Assembly (NCBI RefSeq): GCF_020103695.1
Contig: NZ_JAHXBF010000037.1
Coordinates: 46,266-110,265 of the forward strand
Source: Hyalangium versicolor
Lineage (GTDB): Bacteria; Myxococcota; Myxococcia; Myxococcales; Myxococcaceae
Direction: 5' to 3'
DNA length: 64,000 nucleotides
Shown piece after piece: positions 1 through 8,626 of the stretch. The notes beneath the pieces are model-generated. The model worked only from the letters and a program-made list of their open reading frames with translations. It had not been told where the DNA came from and searched no databases. Within the stretch, counting starts at the first letter, position 1. The number at the start of each line of letters is the position of its first letter. The position numbers and the translations under genes are program-made.

Positions 1-21
1 CAGTAACGGGGGACCAGACAC

Positions 22-3000
22 ATGAACGGACTCAAAAAGACTCTCCTTCAAACCGCGTTGCTTGCGGTCACCGTTTGTGCCCTGCCAGCGCTGGCAGGCC
101 CAGACACCTACGGGTTGGGCACAGGCAAGGACGGCGCGCTCACGGTCGCCGCAACGGGCCTTCAGGTGAACGCCTATGCGCAGGTGACGGCGGCCGCCTC
201 TCCGGGAAACACCAGCATCACGGTGGGGACCACCACGGGCTTCGCCAACGGCGATCTGGTGCTCATCCTCCAGATGACGGGCATCACGCCCGAGCCGCCG
301 TCGGGTGGCTCCTCGCCGGTGGACGTGACGAATGATGCCGTGGGCCGCTGGGAGCTGGCGCGGCTGACAGGCATCACCGCCTCGACCATGACCCTGGACG
401 TACCGCTCGTGTACTCGTACGCAGCCACCGTCTCCCAGGTCATCCGGGTGCCCGAGTACACCACGGTGACCATCAACGCGACGCGCAACATCACCGCGCC
501 GGCATGGAATGGCATGGTGGGCGGCGTCGTGGCGTTCCTGGCCAATGGCACGGTGACGAACAACTCTTCGCCGGGCTTCCTCGCCACTGGCAGGGGCTTT
601 CGCGGTGGCACCTATGTGGATGACGTCAGCGGGGCCATCGGATGCACGGGCTTGGATGAGCCGTCCGCCACGGGAGCGGCCAAGGGCGAGGGCATCGCGT
701 TCACGCGGTATGGCCCCACGCAGACGGGGCGCGGCCGGGTGGCCAACGGAGGCGGTGGCGGCGTGTGCTTGAACTCGGGCGGCGGCGGCGGCGGCAATGG
801 CGGCTCTGGCGGCCAGGGCGGCAACAGCGATCTGGGCACGGACGGCAATCGCGCGGTGGGCGGCCAGGGCGGCGCGGCGCTGACGTTCGCGAGCCTGGAT
901 CACCTGCTGATGGGCGGTGGCGGTGGCGCGGGTCACGGTGACGGCGCGTCGCCGTCGGCGGGCGGTGCGGGTGGTGGCATCATCTGGTTCCGGGCCAATG
1001 CACTGGCCGGGCCTGGGAGCCTGGCGGCCAACGGCGCCACGGGCGGCAGCACGTCGGCCCAGGATGGAGCCTCGGGCGGCGGTGGTGGCGGCACCATCTA
1101 TATGCGTTTCGCCACCTCGGCGGCCTGCGGACTGATCCAGGCCATTGGCGGCACCGGCGGCAGCGCGAACGGTGGCGTCCAGGTGGGCCCGGGCGGTGGT
1201 GGTGGTGGTGGCCGCATCCTGTACCAGCGGGCCACTGGTACGTGCACTCCGACGGCAGCCTCCATCATTGGCGCGAGCGCGGGTGTGCAGCAGGACTCTT
1301 CCGCTCCGGGCGGATCGCCGTACGGGGCCGGTGCAGGCGTCAACGGTAGCTCCACCACGCTGACAACCGGCTTCCCGGCCACGATGCCCGCTCCGACGGT
1401 GACGACGCCGGCCAACGGTTCGCGGACCAACAACACCAAGCCCCCCTACAACGGCACGCTGGCCACGACCGCTCCCACGGGCACCCAGGTCGCCATCTAT
1501 GTGGACGGGGTCTTCGTGACGAATGTCACGCCCGATGCCTCCGGCAACTGGACGTTCACGCCCACTGCGGCGCTGGCCGAGGGCAGCCACACCATCTACG
1601 CAGTGGCCGTCAACACGGCTCAGGCCGTGCAGAGCTTGAAGAGCAACACCAACACCTTCACGGTGGACACCACGCCGCCCGCGGCGCCCGTGGTGAGCAC
1701 GCCGGCCAACAACTCGGCGATCAGCGACAACCGGCCGACCTACGTGGGCACGGCGGAGGCCAACAGCACCGTCACCGTGTACGTGGACGGCGTGCTGCTT
1801 GGCACTACCACGGCCAATGCCTCGGGAGTCTGGAGCTTCGTGCAGACCGCGGCGCTGCTGGAAGGCTCGCACACGGTGAGGGCGACAGCCACGGACGTGG
1901 CGGGCAACGTCAGCCCCAGCTCCAACACCAACACCTTCACGTTGGACTACACGCCGCCCGCGGCCCCGGTGGTCAACACGCCCCCGGATGGGGCTCGGAC
2001 GAACAACCCCCTGCCGCTCTACACGGGCACGGCCGAGGCCAACAGCACCGTGAGGGTGTTCGTGGATGGCGTGTCGATTGGCACCACCACGGCGACCGCC
2101 ACGGGCACCTGGAGCCTCGTGCAGCCCACGACGCTCGCGGACGGCACGCACACGGTGTACGCCACGGCCACGGATGCGGCGGCCAACGTCAGCCCCAACT
2201 CCAACACCAACACGTTCCTCATCGACACCGTGCCGCCGCCCGCGCCGGTGGTGATCAACCCGCCCAATGGCTCGGTCACCAACGACAACACGCCGACCTA
2301 TAGCGGCAATGCGACCGGCGCCGTCAGCGTCACCATCTACGTGGATGGCACCATCGTCGGCACTGCCTCGGTGATTGGAGGTTCCTGGACCTACACGCAG
2401 ATCACCCCGCTGCCGGACGGCGTCCACACGGTGTACGTGACCTCCGTGGATGCGGCAGGCAACGTCAGTGTCCAGTCCAACACCAACACGTTCACGGTGG
2501 ACACCGCGCCGCCCCCGGCGCCTGTGGTCGTCACTCCGGCCAACGGCTCGACGACCAATGACAACACGCCGACCTACAGCGGTACGGCGGAGGCCAACAG
2601 CACTGTCACCGTCATCGTGGATGGCACGGCGGTAGGCACCACTATCGCTACCGCGACTGGTTCCTGGTCGTTCACGCCGACCACGCCGATCGCGGATGGC
2701 TCGCACACGGTGAAGGCTACGGCCACGGACACCGTGGGCAACACCGGCCCCGACTCGAACACCAACACGTTCACGGTGGACACCACGCCTCCGGGAGCAC
2801 CGGTGGTGGTGACTCCGGCCAACGGCTCGCGGACCAATGACAACACGCCGACCTACAGCGGCACGGCGGAGGCCAACAGCACCGTCACCGTGTACGTGGA
2901 TGGCACGGCGGTGGGCACCACCACCGCCAACGCGAGCGGCAACTGGACTTTCACGCCGACCACGCCGATCGCGGACGGTTCGCACACGGTGGCCGCTCGG

Positions 3001-6000
3001 GCCACGGATGCTGCGGGCAACGTCAGCGTCAACTCGAACACCAACACGTTCACGGTGGACACCACGCCGCCTGCTGCGCCTGTGGTGGTGACTCCGGCCA
3101 ACGGCTCTCGGACCAACGACAACACGCCGACCTACAGCGGCACGGCGGAGGCCAACAGCACCGTCACCGTCATCGTGGATGGCACGGCGGTGGGCACCGC
3201 CACCACGAACGCGAGTGGTGCCTGGTCGTTCACGCCGACCACGCCGATCGCGGATGGCTCGCACACGGTGAAGGCCACGGCCACGGACGTCGCGGGCAAC
3301 ACCAGCCCCGAGTCCAACACCAACACGTTCACGGTGGACACCACGCCTCCGGGAGCACCGGTGGTGGTGACTCCGGCCAACGGCTCGCGGACCAATGACA
3401 ACACGCCGACCTACAGCGGTACGGCGGAGGCCAACAGCACCGTCACCGTCATCGTCGATGGCACGGCGGTGGGCACCACCACTGCGGACGCGAGCGGCAA
3501 CTGGTCGTTCACGCCGACCACGCCGCTGGCGGATGGCTCGCACACGGTGGCCGCCAGGGCCACGGATGCCGCGGGCAACACGAGCGTCAACTCCAACACC
3601 AACACGTTCACGGTGGACACCACGCCTCCGGGAGCACCGGTGGTGGTGACTCCGGCCAACGGCTCGCGGACCAATGACAACACGCCGACCTACAGCGGCA
3701 CGGCGGAGGCCAACAGCACCGTCACCGTGTACGTGGATGGCACGGCGGTGGGCACCACCACCGCGGACGCGAGTGGCAACTGGTCGTTCACGCCGACCAC
3801 GCCGCTGGCGGATGGCTCGCACACGGTGGTTGCCAGGGCCACGGATGCCGCGGGCAACACGAGCGTCAACTCCAACACCAACACGTTCACGGTGGACACC
3901 GCGGCGCCCTCGGCCCCGGTCGTGACGACACCGGCCAACGGCTCGCGGACCAACGACACCACGCCGACCTATAGCGGCACGGCAGAGGCCAACAGCACTG
4001 TCACCGTGTACGTGGATGGCGTGTCCGTTGGCACCGCCACCACGAACGCGAGCGGCAACTGGACCTTCACGCCGACCACGCCGCTGGCGGATGGCTCGCA
4101 CTCCGTCTACGCCACGGCCACGGATGCGGCGGGCAACATCAGCCCCAACTCCAACACCAACACGTTCACGGTGGACAGCACGCCGCCCTCGGCCCCTGTC
4201 GTGAATGCTCCGGCCAACGGCTCGATCACCGGCGACACCACGCCGACCTACAGCGGCACGGCCGAGCCTGGTAGCACCGTCACCATCATCGTGGATGGCA
4301 ACCCCGTGGGCACCGCCACCGCGGATGGCTCGGGCATCTGGACGTTCACGCCGACCACGCCGCTGGCGGACGGTTCGCACATGGTGCGCGCCACGGCCAC
4401 GGATGCGGCGGGCAACACCAGCCCCAGCTCCAACACCAACACCTTCACCGTGGACACCACGCTGCCCGCGGCTCCGGTGGTCGTCACTCCGGCCAACGGT
4501 TCGAGCACGACCGACACCACGCCGACCTACAGCGGCACGGCTGCTGCCGGCACCGCCACCGTCACGGTGTACGTGGATGGCACCTCGGTGGGCACCGCCA
4601 CCGTGGATGCGAGCGGCAACTGGACGCTCACGCCGACCACTCCGCTGGCCGAGGGCAACCACAGCGTCTACGCCACGGGCACCAACGCCGCGGGCAACAC
4701 CAGCGGCAACTCCAACACCAACACGTTCAGCGTGGACCTGACCGCTCCGGCGGCTCCGGTGGTGACGACGCCGGCCAACGGCTCGAGCACCAGCGACACC
4801 ACGCCGACCTACAGCGGCACGGCCGAGGTGGACAGCACCGTCACCATCATCGTCGACGGCACCGTGGTGGGCACCACCACCGCGGACAGCAGCGGCAACT
4901 GGACGTTCACGCCGACCACGCCGCTGGCCGACGGGCAGCACACGGTGACGGCCACGGCCACGGATGAGGCGGGCAACGTCAGCGGCAACGCCAGCACCAA
5001 CACGTTCACGGTGGATACGGGCGCTCCGGCGGCTCCGGTGGTCACCGCTCCGGCGAATGGCTCGAGCACCAACGACACCACGCCGGCCTACACCGGCACG
5101 GCGGAGCCTGGCAGCACGGTCACCATCATCGTGGACGGCAACCCCGTGGGCACCACCACGGCGGACGCCAGCGGCAACTGGAGCTTCACGCCCACCACGC
5201 CGCTGACCGAGGGTGACCACACGGTGACGGCCACGGCCACGGATGCCTCGGGCAACACCGGCCCCGCGTCCAGCGGCAACACCTTCACGGTGGACCTCAC
5301 CGCTCCGGCGGCTCCCGTCGTCACCACGCCGGCCAATGGCGATGTGATTGCGGACAACACGCCGACCTACAGCGGTACGGCGGAGCCTGGCAGCACCGTC
5401 ACGGTCATCGTGGACGGCAGCACGGCGGGCACCACCACCGCGGATGCCAGCGGCAACTGGACGTTCACGCCCACCACGGGCCTGGGCAACGGCGAGCACA
5501 CGGTGACGGCTACGGCCACGGACGAGGCGGGCAACACCAGCGGCAACGCCAATACCAACACCTTCACGGTGGACGCCTCGGTGCCCAACGCGCCGGTGGT
5601 GACGGGCCCCGCCGATGGCACGGTGACCAACGACACCACGCCCACCATCTCGGGCACGGCCGATCCGGGCAGCACCGTGACGGTCCTCATCGATGGCACG
5701 GCCGTGGGCACCGTCACGGCGGACGCGAACGGTAACTGGACGTTCACGCCCACCACGCCGCTGGCCGATGGCCCGTACACGGTGACGGCCATCACGACCA
5801 ACGCGGCGGGCAATGCCAGCCCCGCGTCCAATGAGGTCCACATCGTGGTCGACACGGCGGTGCCCGATACGTCCATCGTCTCGGGTCCCTCGGGCGACAC
5901 AGACACCACGAGCGCCACGTTCGACTTCGGCTCGACCGAGGAGGGTGTGACGTATGAGTGCAGCCTCGATGGTGGCGAGTTCAAGCCGTGCTCGGATCCC

Positions 6001-6243
6001 ACCACGTTCGAGGACCTTGCCGAGGGCGGACACACCCTCAGCGTTCGTGCCAAGGACAGCGCTGGCAACGTGGATCCGACGCCTGCGACCGCGACGTGGA
6101 CTGTCGTGAAGGCCAGCCCGGAGGACATCAACTTCCGTGGCGGCGGCGTGGGTTGCGCCTCGACGGGTGGAGATCGCTCGGCGCTGGCGATGATGGGCCT
6201 GGCGGTGCTCTCGGTGCTGCTGACCCGGAAGCGTCGCGCGTAG
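22..6243 (+). CDS. Giant Ig-like repeat surface protein with MYXO-CTERM anchor (AgmC-like)
   Basis: A 2073-aa secreted protein. It begins with a Sec signal peptide (about residues 1-25, ending ALPALA). A glycine-rich stretch at about residues 245-430 has runs of G and N-G-G repeats. Then, at about residues 455-1950, come 16 bacterial Ig-like modules of about 93 aa. Each starts near APVV.TPANGS and carries TYSGTAE.NSTVTV, VDG..VGT and SHTV.A.ATDAAGN motifs. A final module with a YECSLDGG motif precedes the C-terminus. The tail (GVGCAS, then a hydrophobic helix, then RKRRA) matches the myxobacterial MYXO-CTERM sorting signal, so the mature protein is probably surface anchored. The layout resembles proteins annotated as adventurous gliding protein AgmC, but a motility role is inference. 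The ATG follows a G-rich Shine-Dalgarno (GGGGGACC). Neighbouring repeats are nearly identical at DNA level between about 2500 and 3960. Confidence 0.85.
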   Translation: MNGLKKTLLQTALLAVTVCALPALAGPDTYGLGTGKDGALTVAATGLQVNAYAQVTAAASPGNTSITVGTTTGFANGDLVLILQMTGITPEPPSGGSSPVDVTNDAVGRWELARLTGITASTMTLDVPLVYSYAATVSQVIRVPEYTTVTINATRNITAPAWNGMVGGVVAFLANGTVTNNSSPGFLATGRGFRGGTYVDDVSGAIGCTGLDEPSATGAAKGEGIAFTRYGPTQTGRGRVANGGGGGVCLNSGGGGGGNGGSGGQGGNSDLGTDGNRAVGGQGGAALTFASLDHLLMGGGGGAGHGDGASPSAGGAGGGIIWFRANALAGPGSLAANGATGGSTSAQDGASGGGGGGTIYMRFATSAACGLIQAIGGTGGSANGGVQVGPGGGGGGGRILYQRATGTCTPTAASIIGASAGVQQDSSAPGGSPYGAGAGVNGSSTTLTTGFPATMPAPTVTTPANGSRTNNTKPPYNGTLATTAPTGTQVAIYVDGVFVTNVTPDASGNWTFTPTAALAEGSHTIYAVAVNTAQAVQSLKSNTNTFTVDTTPPAAPVVSTPANNSAISDNRPTYVGTAEANSTVTVYVDGVLLGTTTANASGVWSFVQTAALLEGSHTVRATATDVAGNVSPSSNTNTFTLDYTPPAAPVVNTPPDGARTNNPLPLYTGTAEANSTVRVFVDGVSIGTTTATATGTWSLVQPTTLADGTHTVYATATDAAANVSPNSNTNTFLIDTVPPPAPVVINPPNGSVTNDNTPTYSGNATGAVSVTIYVDGTIVGTASVIGGSWTYTQITPLPDGVHTVYVTSVDAAGNVSVQSNTNTFTVDTAPPPAPVVVTPANGSTTNDNTPTYSGTAEANSTVTVIVDGTAVGTTIATATGSWSFTPTTPIADGSHTVKATATDTVGNTGPDSNTNTFTVDTTPPGAPVVVTPANGSRTNDNTPTYSGTAEANSTVTVYVDGTAVGTTTANASGNWTFTPTTPIADGSHTVAARATDAAGNVSVNSNTNTFTVDTTPPAAPVVVTPANGSRTNDNTPTYSGTAEANSTVTVIVDGTAVGTATTNASGAWSFTPTTPIADGSHTVKATATDVAGNTSPESNTNTFTVDTTPPGAPVVVTPANGSRTNDNTPTYSGTAEANSTVTVIVDGTAVGTTTADASGNWSFTPTTPLADGSHTVAARATDAAGNTSVNSNTNTFTVDTTPPGAPVVVTPANGSRTNDNTPTYSGTAEANSTVTVYVDGTAVGTTTADASGNWSFTPTTPLADGSHTVVARATDAAGNTSVNSNTNTFTVDTAAPSAPVVTTPANGSRTNDTTPTYSGTAEANSTVTVYVDGVSVGTATTNASGNWTFTPTTPLADGSHSVYATATDAAGNISPNSNTNTFTVDSTPPSAPVVNAPANGSITGDTTPTYSGTAEPGSTVTIIVDGNPVGTATADGSGIWTFTPTTPLADGSHMVRATATDAAGNTSPSSNTNTFTVDTTLPAAPVVVTPANGSSTTDTTPTYSGTAAAGTATVTVYVDGTSVGTATVDASGNWTLTPTTPLAEGNHSVYATGTNAAGNTSGNSNTNTFSVDLTAPAAPVVTTPANGSSTSDTTPTYSGTAEVDSTVTIIVDGTVVGTTTADSSGNWTFTPTTPLADGQHTVTATATDEAGNVSGNASTNTFTVDTGAPAAPVVTAPANGSSTNDTTPAYTGTAEPGSTVTIIVDGNPVGTTTADASGNWSFTPTTPLTEGDHTVTATATDASGNTGPASSGNTFTVDLTAPAAPVVTTPANGDVIADNTPTYSGTAEPGSTVTVIVDGSTAGTTTADASGNWTFTPTTGLGNGEHTVTATATDEAGNTSGNANTNTFTVDASVPNAPVVTGPADGTVTNDTTPTISGTADPGSTVTVLIDGTAVGTVTADANGNWTFTPTTPLADGPYTVTAITTNAAGNASPASNEVHIVVDTAVPDTSIVSGPSGDTDTTSATFDFGSTEEGVTYECSLDGGEFKPCSDPTTFEDLAEGGHTLSVRAKDSAGNVDPTPATATWTVVKASPEDINFRGGGVGCASTGGDRSALAMMGLAVLSVLLTRKRRA
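2555..3960 (+). repeat. Tandem 279-bp repeats inside the Ig-repeat gene
   Basis: Consecutive 279-bp units (93 codons) are almost identical here, with the same synonymous codons across most of each unit. Units outside this block (1390-2500 and 3960-5870) are clearly related but more diverged. This pattern points to recent unit duplication or gene conversion in the centre of the array. Confidence 0.85.
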
Positions 6244-6256
6244 CACCTCGTGGCCT

Positions 6257-6312
6257 GCCCGCTCCTAGAGAGCGGGCGGGCCCTGCGGCCCGGAGTGCCC
6301 TACTCCGGGCCG
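6257..6312. terminator. Double hairpin between convergent genes
   Basis: Two GC-rich stem-loops lie just after the stop of the Ig-repeat gene. One is an 8-bp stem at 6257-6264/6270-6277 with a 5-nt loop. The other is a perfect 11-bp stem at 6286-6296/6302-6312 with a 5-nt loop. They sit where the plus-strand gene meets the minus-strand toxin island, so they probably serve as a bidirectional terminator. No long T run follows. Confidence 0.6.
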
Positions 6313-6528
6313 TGCGAAGTTCGAAGGGGCTTCACGCGGTTCGGCGTGCCCTCCGCCTGGCGTCCCTGGCTGCTGGGGCAGTGCTTTGAGTTCGTGGAGC
6401 TTGTCGCGAGCAACCTCATGCTGAGCATCCTTCACGAGGATGCGTTGGTAGAGCCCGATCTTCTTTGCCGGGCCGCGCGCGAGGGCTGCTTCGAGAGTGA
6501 GAACTTGCCGCTCAGCGGCCTCCTTCAC
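6265..6528 (-). CDS. Small charged protein coupled to the DUF5953 gene
   Basis: An 87-aa ORF with a GTG start that overlaps the TGA of the upstream DUF5953 gene (GTGA, 6525-6528), a layout typical of translational coupling. The first 50 residues are charged and helical (for example EAAERQVLTLEAAL and YQRILVKDAQHEVARDKL) and look coding. The Pro/Gly-rich tail runs into the hairpins at 6257-6312, so the true C-terminus may be shorter. No family is recognised. Its position as third gene after a toxin and its partner suggests an accessory or second immunity product, which is inference. It could also be a read-through remnant. Confidence 0.4.
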   Translation of the reverse strand: MKEAAERQVLTLEAALARGPAKKIGLYQRILVKDAQHEVARDKLHELKALPQQPGTPGGGHAEPREAPSNFARPGVGHSGPQGPPAL

Positions 6529-7283
6529 CCCGGAGTGACGCGCCCGCCGATCTCCGGGAAGCGCTCGTAGGTCCGCAAGAGCGCTTCTAGATGGGCGGGG
6601 TTGTCAAGATTGAGCGGTGCATTCGTGAGCTGCACCACCCACCCGCCCGACGCCGTGCGCCGCGCTCGCGTGAGCAACTCGGCGTCGCGGGCCGGGTCCG
6701 GGAACCCGATCGCTTGCGCGGCAGCGGCGGACCAGAAGTTCAGCCACCCAAGGGAATAGGGAATCTCTGGCGAGCGGATGTGGTCGAAGAGCTTCAGGGC
6801 GGGCAACCCCCGGCGTGGGGACGGCGGTCCTTCCAGCGTGGGTGCTGTCTGATACGCGATGTCCAGCGCAGCGGCATCCGGCGTCGCATGCCCCCAGAAC
6901 GCGCGTGCGCCCTCCGCTACGCCCTCCAGCATCTGCGCCGCTGCCGCGATAACGGCCTCGTCTAGCGGCAACTTCGCATGAACGTGGAGTTGCGGCTGGC
7001 CGCCCGGGCTGAGGATTGCTGGGCTCTGTCTCCCCGCAACCGTCACAGGGTAGCTCTCGTCGCCATTGCACAGGAGCGGGAGCTTTCCGCGTCTTGTCGC
7101 CTCAACGAGCCAAGCGTCGCGTTGCGGTAACTCGATGGGGCGCCCTCCTTCGCCCACTTCCCACTTCAGGAGCAAGCCGGGCAGCGCCCGTTCCATACCA
7201 CTGACGACAGCGAGTGTGCGGCCGTCATTGGCCACGAGCGCTGGCGCGTAGACGGCCAGAACGAGGCGATCTCGAGTGGTCAT
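6525..7283 (-). CDS. DUF5953-family protein, probable immunity partner
   Basis: About 252 aa, no signal peptide, so probably cytoplasmic. The sequence resembles the myxobacterial DUF5953 family, with the C-terminal signatures SLGWLNFWSAAAAQAIGFP, GGWVVQLT.APLNLDNPAHLE and YERFPEIGGR. The preferred ATG (7283) overlaps the TGA of the DUF6310 gene as ATGA; an ATG at 7292 would add three residues. Pairing with a nuclease-like lipoprotein suggests it neutralises that toxin in the cytosol, but that role is inferred from context. Its last 74 residues recur, at roughly 80 percent identity by eye, as an orphan fragment at 50209-50437. Confidence 0.7.
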   Translation of the reverse strand: MTTRDRLVLAVYAPALVANDGRTLAVVSGMERALPGLLLKWEVGEGGRPIELPQRDAWLVEATRRGKLPLLCNGDESYPVTVAGRQSPAILSPGGQPQLHVHAKLPLDEAVIAAAAQMLEGVAEGARAFWGHATPDAAALDIAYQTAPTLEGPPSPRRGLPALKLFDHIRSPEIPYSLGWLNFWSAAAAQAIGFPDPARDAELLTRARRTASGGWVVQLTNAPLNLDNPAHLEALLRTYERFPEIGGRVTPG

Positions 7284-8008
7284 CGTTTGCATCCCGTGAC
7301 GACGATCTTGAGAGAGGGAAGGACCTTGAGCAGCGCGTCTTTGTGCGCTTGGGTGCTCACCCCAACAACGAAGTCGTATCCACAGGCCCGCGCAGCGGCA
7401 AGTTCCATGGTTAGTTGCTCCACCTCCTTCTCAATCTCCCGCTCCTGGATGAAGTCAGGGTAGGTGTCAAATAGGTGGGTCTTGATCTCCCACAGCACAC
7501 GCACGCCGACTTGCAGCGCATCGAAGCGCTCACCGCCCACGAGTACGTCCATGCCGGGATAGCGGTTGGGCGGAAACTTATCGGCGCACTCGTTATGCGG
7601 GACATCCCCGCCCGCGTGCGGCACCAGGATGGGCTGGCACCCCGGGCGGCGCTCCAGTGTCACTGGGGGAGGCGGGGCGCTCCTGTTCACTCTGGGCTCC
7701 TCCGGTGCGGGGTTTGCCTCCGGCTGCTGCGCGTCCCGCGGAGCGTCTCCGGCCCAAAGGCCCGGCTCCCGGGTGGGCGGCAACACGCGCTTGTGTGGGC
7801 TCCGAGGCAGGGACTGGGGGTGAACCTGCCCTGGCTGCCCATGGGCGGGGAGGCCCGTGCCGGGTACAGCGGGTGGGCGCACAGGCGCCCAAGCGTAGGT
7901 CTCAGGCGCTTCTTGAGTCTTGGCCGCCTCTTGAGGAGTGGCGCACCCAGTTACGACAACGGCAACGGCAACGGCTTGGCGGAGTGCGCTGCAAGTTCGG
8001 AAGTTCAT
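7280..8008 (-). CDS. DUF6310 lipoprotein, nuclease-like polymorphic toxin
   Basis: A 242-aa protein starting at the internal ATG 8008, chosen because an AAGGAC Shine-Dalgarno lies just upstream and the first residues form a lipoprotein signal (lipobox VVVTGC). A proline-rich linker follows. The C-terminal 115 residues match the DUF6310 pattern: HNECAD.FPPNR, then DVLVGGERFDA, then LWEIKT, then CGYDFVVGVST. The D...ExK arrangement (DVLV and WEIKTH) is that of a restriction-endonuclease-like fold, so a DNase/RNase toxin is plausible. It is followed, with a 4-nt overlap, by its likely immunity gene (DUF5953). The reading frame stays open 345 bp upstream of the chosen start because it runs into a toxin fragment described separately. 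Confidence 0.7.
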   Translation of the reverse strand: MNFRTCSALRQAVAVAVVVTGCATPQEAAKTQEAPETYAWAPVRPPAVPGTGLPAHGQPGQVHPQSLPRSPHKRVLPPTREPGLWAGDAPRDAQQPEANPAPEEPRVNRSAPPPPVTLERRPGCQPILVPHAGGDVPHNECADKFPPNRYPGMDVLVGGERFDALQVGVRVLWEIKTHLFDTYPDFIQEREIEKEVEQLTMELAAARACGYDFVVGVSTQAHKDALLKVLPSLKIVVTGCKR

Positions 8009-8049
8009 TTCGCGTCCTTTCAGCGAAGAGGGGGCGGTGCGGGTCAAAG

Positions 8050-8353
8050 CTGGGCCAGTTCCCCTCGGGAGTTGGCCAGCAAGCTCTGACAGCTTGAGCC
8101 AGGGGCGCGCGCGTCCGACAGCACCAACTCGGCCCGGGGCACGCGCCAGGACGGCAGCCCTCGTCGCAACCGCTGTGGCCGGCAGGGAGATGACGACGGT
8201 GCTTCCTACGACGGCGACTGCGCTTACCTCTCCCACGCTCGAGACGATGGCTGCCGCCTTGGTGAATACAGGTTCGGGGGACGAGGAGAGCTCGAGCCTG
8301 ATGTCCCAGCTCCTCTTCGCCGTGGACCCGGGTCGGCTCATGTGGGATAGCCC
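8050..8353 (-). pseudogene. Fragment of a SitA5-like lipoprotein toxin (linker region)
   Basis: Upstream of, and in frame with, the DUF6310 lipoprotein lies an open stretch with no start, Shine-Dalgarno or signal peptide of its own; a TAG at 8354-8356 closes it on the 5' side. At 8165-8242 it encodes SSVGEVSAVAV, then VVISLPATAVA. The SitA5-like toxin at 48271-49626 has SALGAVEEIAV, then VSITLPANAVA, just before its nuclease tip. By eye 13 of 26 residues are identical in that block. I read this as a remnant of the delivery part of a related toxin left beside a DUF6310 cassette. The rest of the 8354-8626 gap shows no gene. Confidence 0.55.
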
Positions 8354-8626
8354 CTACTCACTGGGGCTCATCCCTCGGGAGGGCGGCGGCAGCCGGATCG
8401 GCGCCTGCGTGCCAGAGGGCTCGGGCGTGGAGAAGCGACCCCTGGAGTCAGCACGCTCCCCCCGTTCGCGGGGGCCTGACTGGCGGCTGGAGCCTTGAGT
8501 GAGGGTCCGAAATGACTGCGAGCTTGTTTCTTGCGCTCCCTGTGTGGGACCCGGTGGGGTAGTCTCGAAGCGTCAGAAAGGAAAAGCCCTGCGGCCAGCC
8601 TTCGGGTGGCCGAGACCCTGCCTCGG

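Noticed and set aside
1390..5870. Satellite or CRISPR repeat in the first gene
   Set aside because: The 279-bp units are in-frame Ig-like modules of one long protein.
8009..8341. Longer start (8341) for the DUF6310 lipoprotein
   Set aside because: It would bury the lipoprotein signal and its Shine-Dalgarno inside the protein; the upstream part is better explained as a separate toxin fragment.
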